64,000 nucleotides of DNA from an uncultured Bacilli bacterium (GTDB lineage Bacteria > Bacillota_I > Bacilli_A > RF39 > UBA660), in NCBI GenBank assembly GCA_934095965.1, contig CAKOKR010000001.1, positions 44,980 to 108,979 of the forward strand. Direction: 5' to 3'. The notes beneath the pieces were generated by a model that did not search any database, was not told the DNA's origin, and saw only the letters and a list, made by a program, of their open reading frames with translations. Shown here piece after piece: positions 62,331-64,000 of this stretch (the first letter of the stretch is position 1; every line of letters begins with the position of its first letter). The translations under genes were made by a program, and so were the position numbers.

Positions 62331-63593
62331 ATGATTTTAAAACCTAATAACTATATGCCTAGACTTATTGATAAAAAGTTAGAAGATTTGTTATAAGCCT
62401 CAGGTGCTATTTCGATTGAAGGTCCAAAATGGTGTGGAAAAACATTTATTTCTCTTAATCATGCATCATCAACTATTGATATGGATGATGAATAAACAAG
62501 AAATAGATTTATATTATATCCTGAATTGGTGTTAAATGAACCAAAACCTGAGTTAATTGATGAATGGACAAGAGAGCCAGTTATTTAGGATAAAATAAGA
62601 AGAAAATGTGATGTGTTGGAAACAAAAGGAAATTATATTTTATCTTGTTCTACATCAATAATAGATGAAAATAAAATATTTCACTCTGGTGCTGGTAGAA
62701 TATCAAGATTGAAAATGAACACAATGAGTTTATTTGAATCAAATGATTCTAGTGGGGATATTTCCATAATGGATATGTATGAAGGTAAAGAAATTGTGAA
62801 AACTGTAAAAAAGGTTAGTCTAGAAGAATTAGCTAATTTAATAATACGTGGAGGTTGGCCTGCTAATATAAATGTAGCTAAAGATAAATATGGATTGATG
62901 CCAAAATATTATATAAATTCTATGTTGGAAAAAGACATATATGAATCTAAAAATGTTGATATCATTAAGATGCAAAAATTATTAAAGTCACTTGCAAGAA
63001 ATGAATCTACTGTTGTTAGCAACAACAAGTTAATTAAAGATATAAGTGATAATGATGATTTAAATATTGATAAAAGGACAGTAAGTGATTATATAGAAAT
63101 TTTAGAAAAATTAAATCTTCTTAGTAATCAACTAAGTTATAGTTCTAATTATCGTTCGCCAGAAGGAGTTGGTAAAAATGTCAAAAGACATTTTGCTGAT
63201 CCATCATTAGCGGCAGCATTATTAAACATGAATTCAAGTAAATTAATTGATGATTTAAAAACTTTTGGTTTTTTGTTTGAAGCTCTAGTTGAAAGAGACT
63301 TAAAAATATATATGGATTACTTAGGTGGAAATCTATATCACTTTAGAGACAATGTCAATGGTTTAGAGGTAGATTCAATTCTTGAATTTGAAAATGGTGA
63401 ATATGCTGCAGTAGAAATTAAATTAGAATTTAATCAGTATAAAGAAGCTTGTGAGTCACTTTTGAAATTTCAAAACAATGTAACTAAAAAGCCAAAATTT
63501 ATGTGTGTAATATGTGGGTATAATGAAAATATCGTTAAAGATAAAGAAACTGGAATATATATTATTCCAATAACTGCATTAAAGTCGGAATAA
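62331..63593 (+). pseudogene. Decayed AAA ATPase/DUF4143 protein gene with three in-frame stops
   Basis: Read from the ATG at 62331, the frame gives the N-terminus of an AAA/DUF4143 protein (NYMPRLIDKKLEDLL, then IEGPKWCGKT as Walker A). It is broken by TAA at 62394, TAA at 62493 and TAG at 62586. After that it is open to 63593 (DUF4143: FGFLFEALVERDLKIYMDY, DSILEFENGEYAAVEIKL). The TAG lies where the family has Trp (VIWD), fitting TGG to TAG; both TAA codons could come from CAA. All three fit C-to-T or G-to-A changes. The 3' part might still be made from an internal start at 62613. Confidence 0.85.
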
Positions 63594-63627
63594 CTTTCGA
63601 AAAAAATTGAAAATTAACAAAAAACTA

Positions 63628-63656
63628 TTGCAAAGTAAAAAAATAAATGATAAAAT
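63628..63656 (+). promoter_or_regulatory. Promoter of the 63771 surface protein gene
   Basis: TTGCAA (63628-63633) and TAAAAT (63651-63656) are 17 bases apart. The region closely matches the promoter at 34215-34243. Confidence 0.65.
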
Positions 63657-63664
63657 TTTAATAG

Positions 63665-63748
63665 AATAGAGGCTTCGGAATAGAGGCTTCGGAATAGAGG
63701 CTTCGGAATAGAGGCTTCGGAATAGAGGCTTCGGAATAGAGGCTTCGG
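63665..63748 (+). repeat. Six tandem copies of a 14-bp unit in the leader of a surface gene
   Basis: AATAGAGGCTTCGG is repeated six times without change, from 63665 to 63748, followed by a partial AATAG. It lies between the -10 box and the AGGAAGGA ribosome site. Each unit holds an AGAGG. The matching promoter at 34 kb has only the first nine bases of one unit. Confidence 0.9.
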
Positions 63749-63770
63749 AATAGGAAGGAAGTCTTTTTAA

Positions 63771-64000
63771 ATGGAAAAGAAAAAGGTAAAATTATTTAGT
63801 GCAATAGCACTAATAACACTAGCATTGCTAGTAGTCGGAGTAACATACGCGTATTTTCAAAACCAATATGGCTCTGCATCTAACGCAGATGTTAATGTTA
63901 CAACATATACAACAGATGTACTCACATTTGCAACAGGTGATGATATAAACCTAGAAGCAGATCAAACAACATTTGGAAAAGACAAAGGAAGCGTAACTGG
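63771..64000 (+). CDS. N-terminus of a large secreted surface protein (partial)
   Basis: The ATG at 63771 follows AGGAAGGA. The 76 visible residues have a basic start, one hydrophobic signal/anchor segment (about 8-26) ending VTYAYF, and a Thr/Asp-rich mature part (VNVTTYTTDVLTFATGDD). This start resembles CalY/TasA-like and related secreted fibre or surface proteins. The rest lies beyond the window edge. It shares a promoter with the mini surface gene at 34268. Confidence 0.7.
   Translation, partial: MEKKKVKLFSAIALITLALLVVGVTYAYFQNQYGSASNADVNVTTYTTDVLTFATGDDINLEADQTTFGKDKGSVT

Noticed and set aside
1..64000. CRISPR array, rRNA operon, complete tRNA genes, replication origin
   Set aside because: I saw no spaced direct repeats of CRISPR type, no rRNA sequence, no cloverleaf and no DnaA-box cluster. 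The 14-bp repeats at 63665 have no spacers.

Overview
The window is strongly AT-rich DNA from a low-GC Gram-positive bacterium, most likely an uncultured gut-type member of the Bacilli/Erysipelotrichia (RF39-like) group. Evidence: nearly every start has an AGGAGG-type ribosome site; lgt, murD, uppS, D,D-carboxypeptidases and a sortase point to a monoderm cell wall; spoIVA and a spoVIF homologue point to an endospore-forming lineage. TGA ends several genes (for example at 19423, 48677 and 57405), so the Mycoplasma code does not apply. The exact taxon cannot be fixed from sequence reading alone.

Layout. (1) 1-2.9 kb: end of a Tad/type IV-like secretion-pilus locus (two single-pass pseudopilin-like proteins, a TadZ/CpaE-like protein, two paralogous two-helix membrane proteins), then a large surface protein on the minus strand (3.15-4.6 kb). 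(2) 4.8-23.9 kb: housekeeping core with uvrA, lgt, trxB, an anchored HExxH protein, mazEF directly upstream of gltX-cysS-dacA-uppS, then ssb, an XRE regulator, a J2-like RNase J, and several conserved unknowns. (3) 24-41.9 kb: SNF2 helicase, DUF3137-lemA, a serine hydrolase, an XRE-membrane sensor, spoIVA behind a sigma-E-like promoter, an apparent stand-alone small RNA (34064-34194), murD, membrane proteins, and a sortase B-like enzyme divergent from its probable substrate. (4) 42-48 kb: a Rpn-type nuclease with a decayed tail, lysS, and a polytopic carrier. (5) 48.2-62.2 kb, accessory: a Panacea/SocA-type antitoxin gene cluster leading into a divergent ClpC-like unfoldase, an orphan RHS tip with a GIY-YIG toxin domain and duplicated immunity candidates, a holin-like protein, spoVIF behind a sigma-K-like promoter, Fic, VanY-type peptidase, DUF3800, a transglutaminase-like protein and a GH25 lysozyme. 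(6) 62.2-64 kb: a decaying AAA/DUF4143 pseudogene and the start of a large surface protein whose leader holds six 14-bp tandem repeats.

The genes are tightly packed. Neighbours often overlap by a few bases, and convergent pairs share one bidirectional terminator that lies inside overlapping stop regions. The best candidates for something undescribed are the small RNA at 34.1 kb, the Panacea-toxin-Clp cluster, the RHS/GIY-YIG cassette with two immunity copies, the sortase with an unknown ~270-residue cytosolic domain, and the paired promoters at 34.2 and 63.6 kb.
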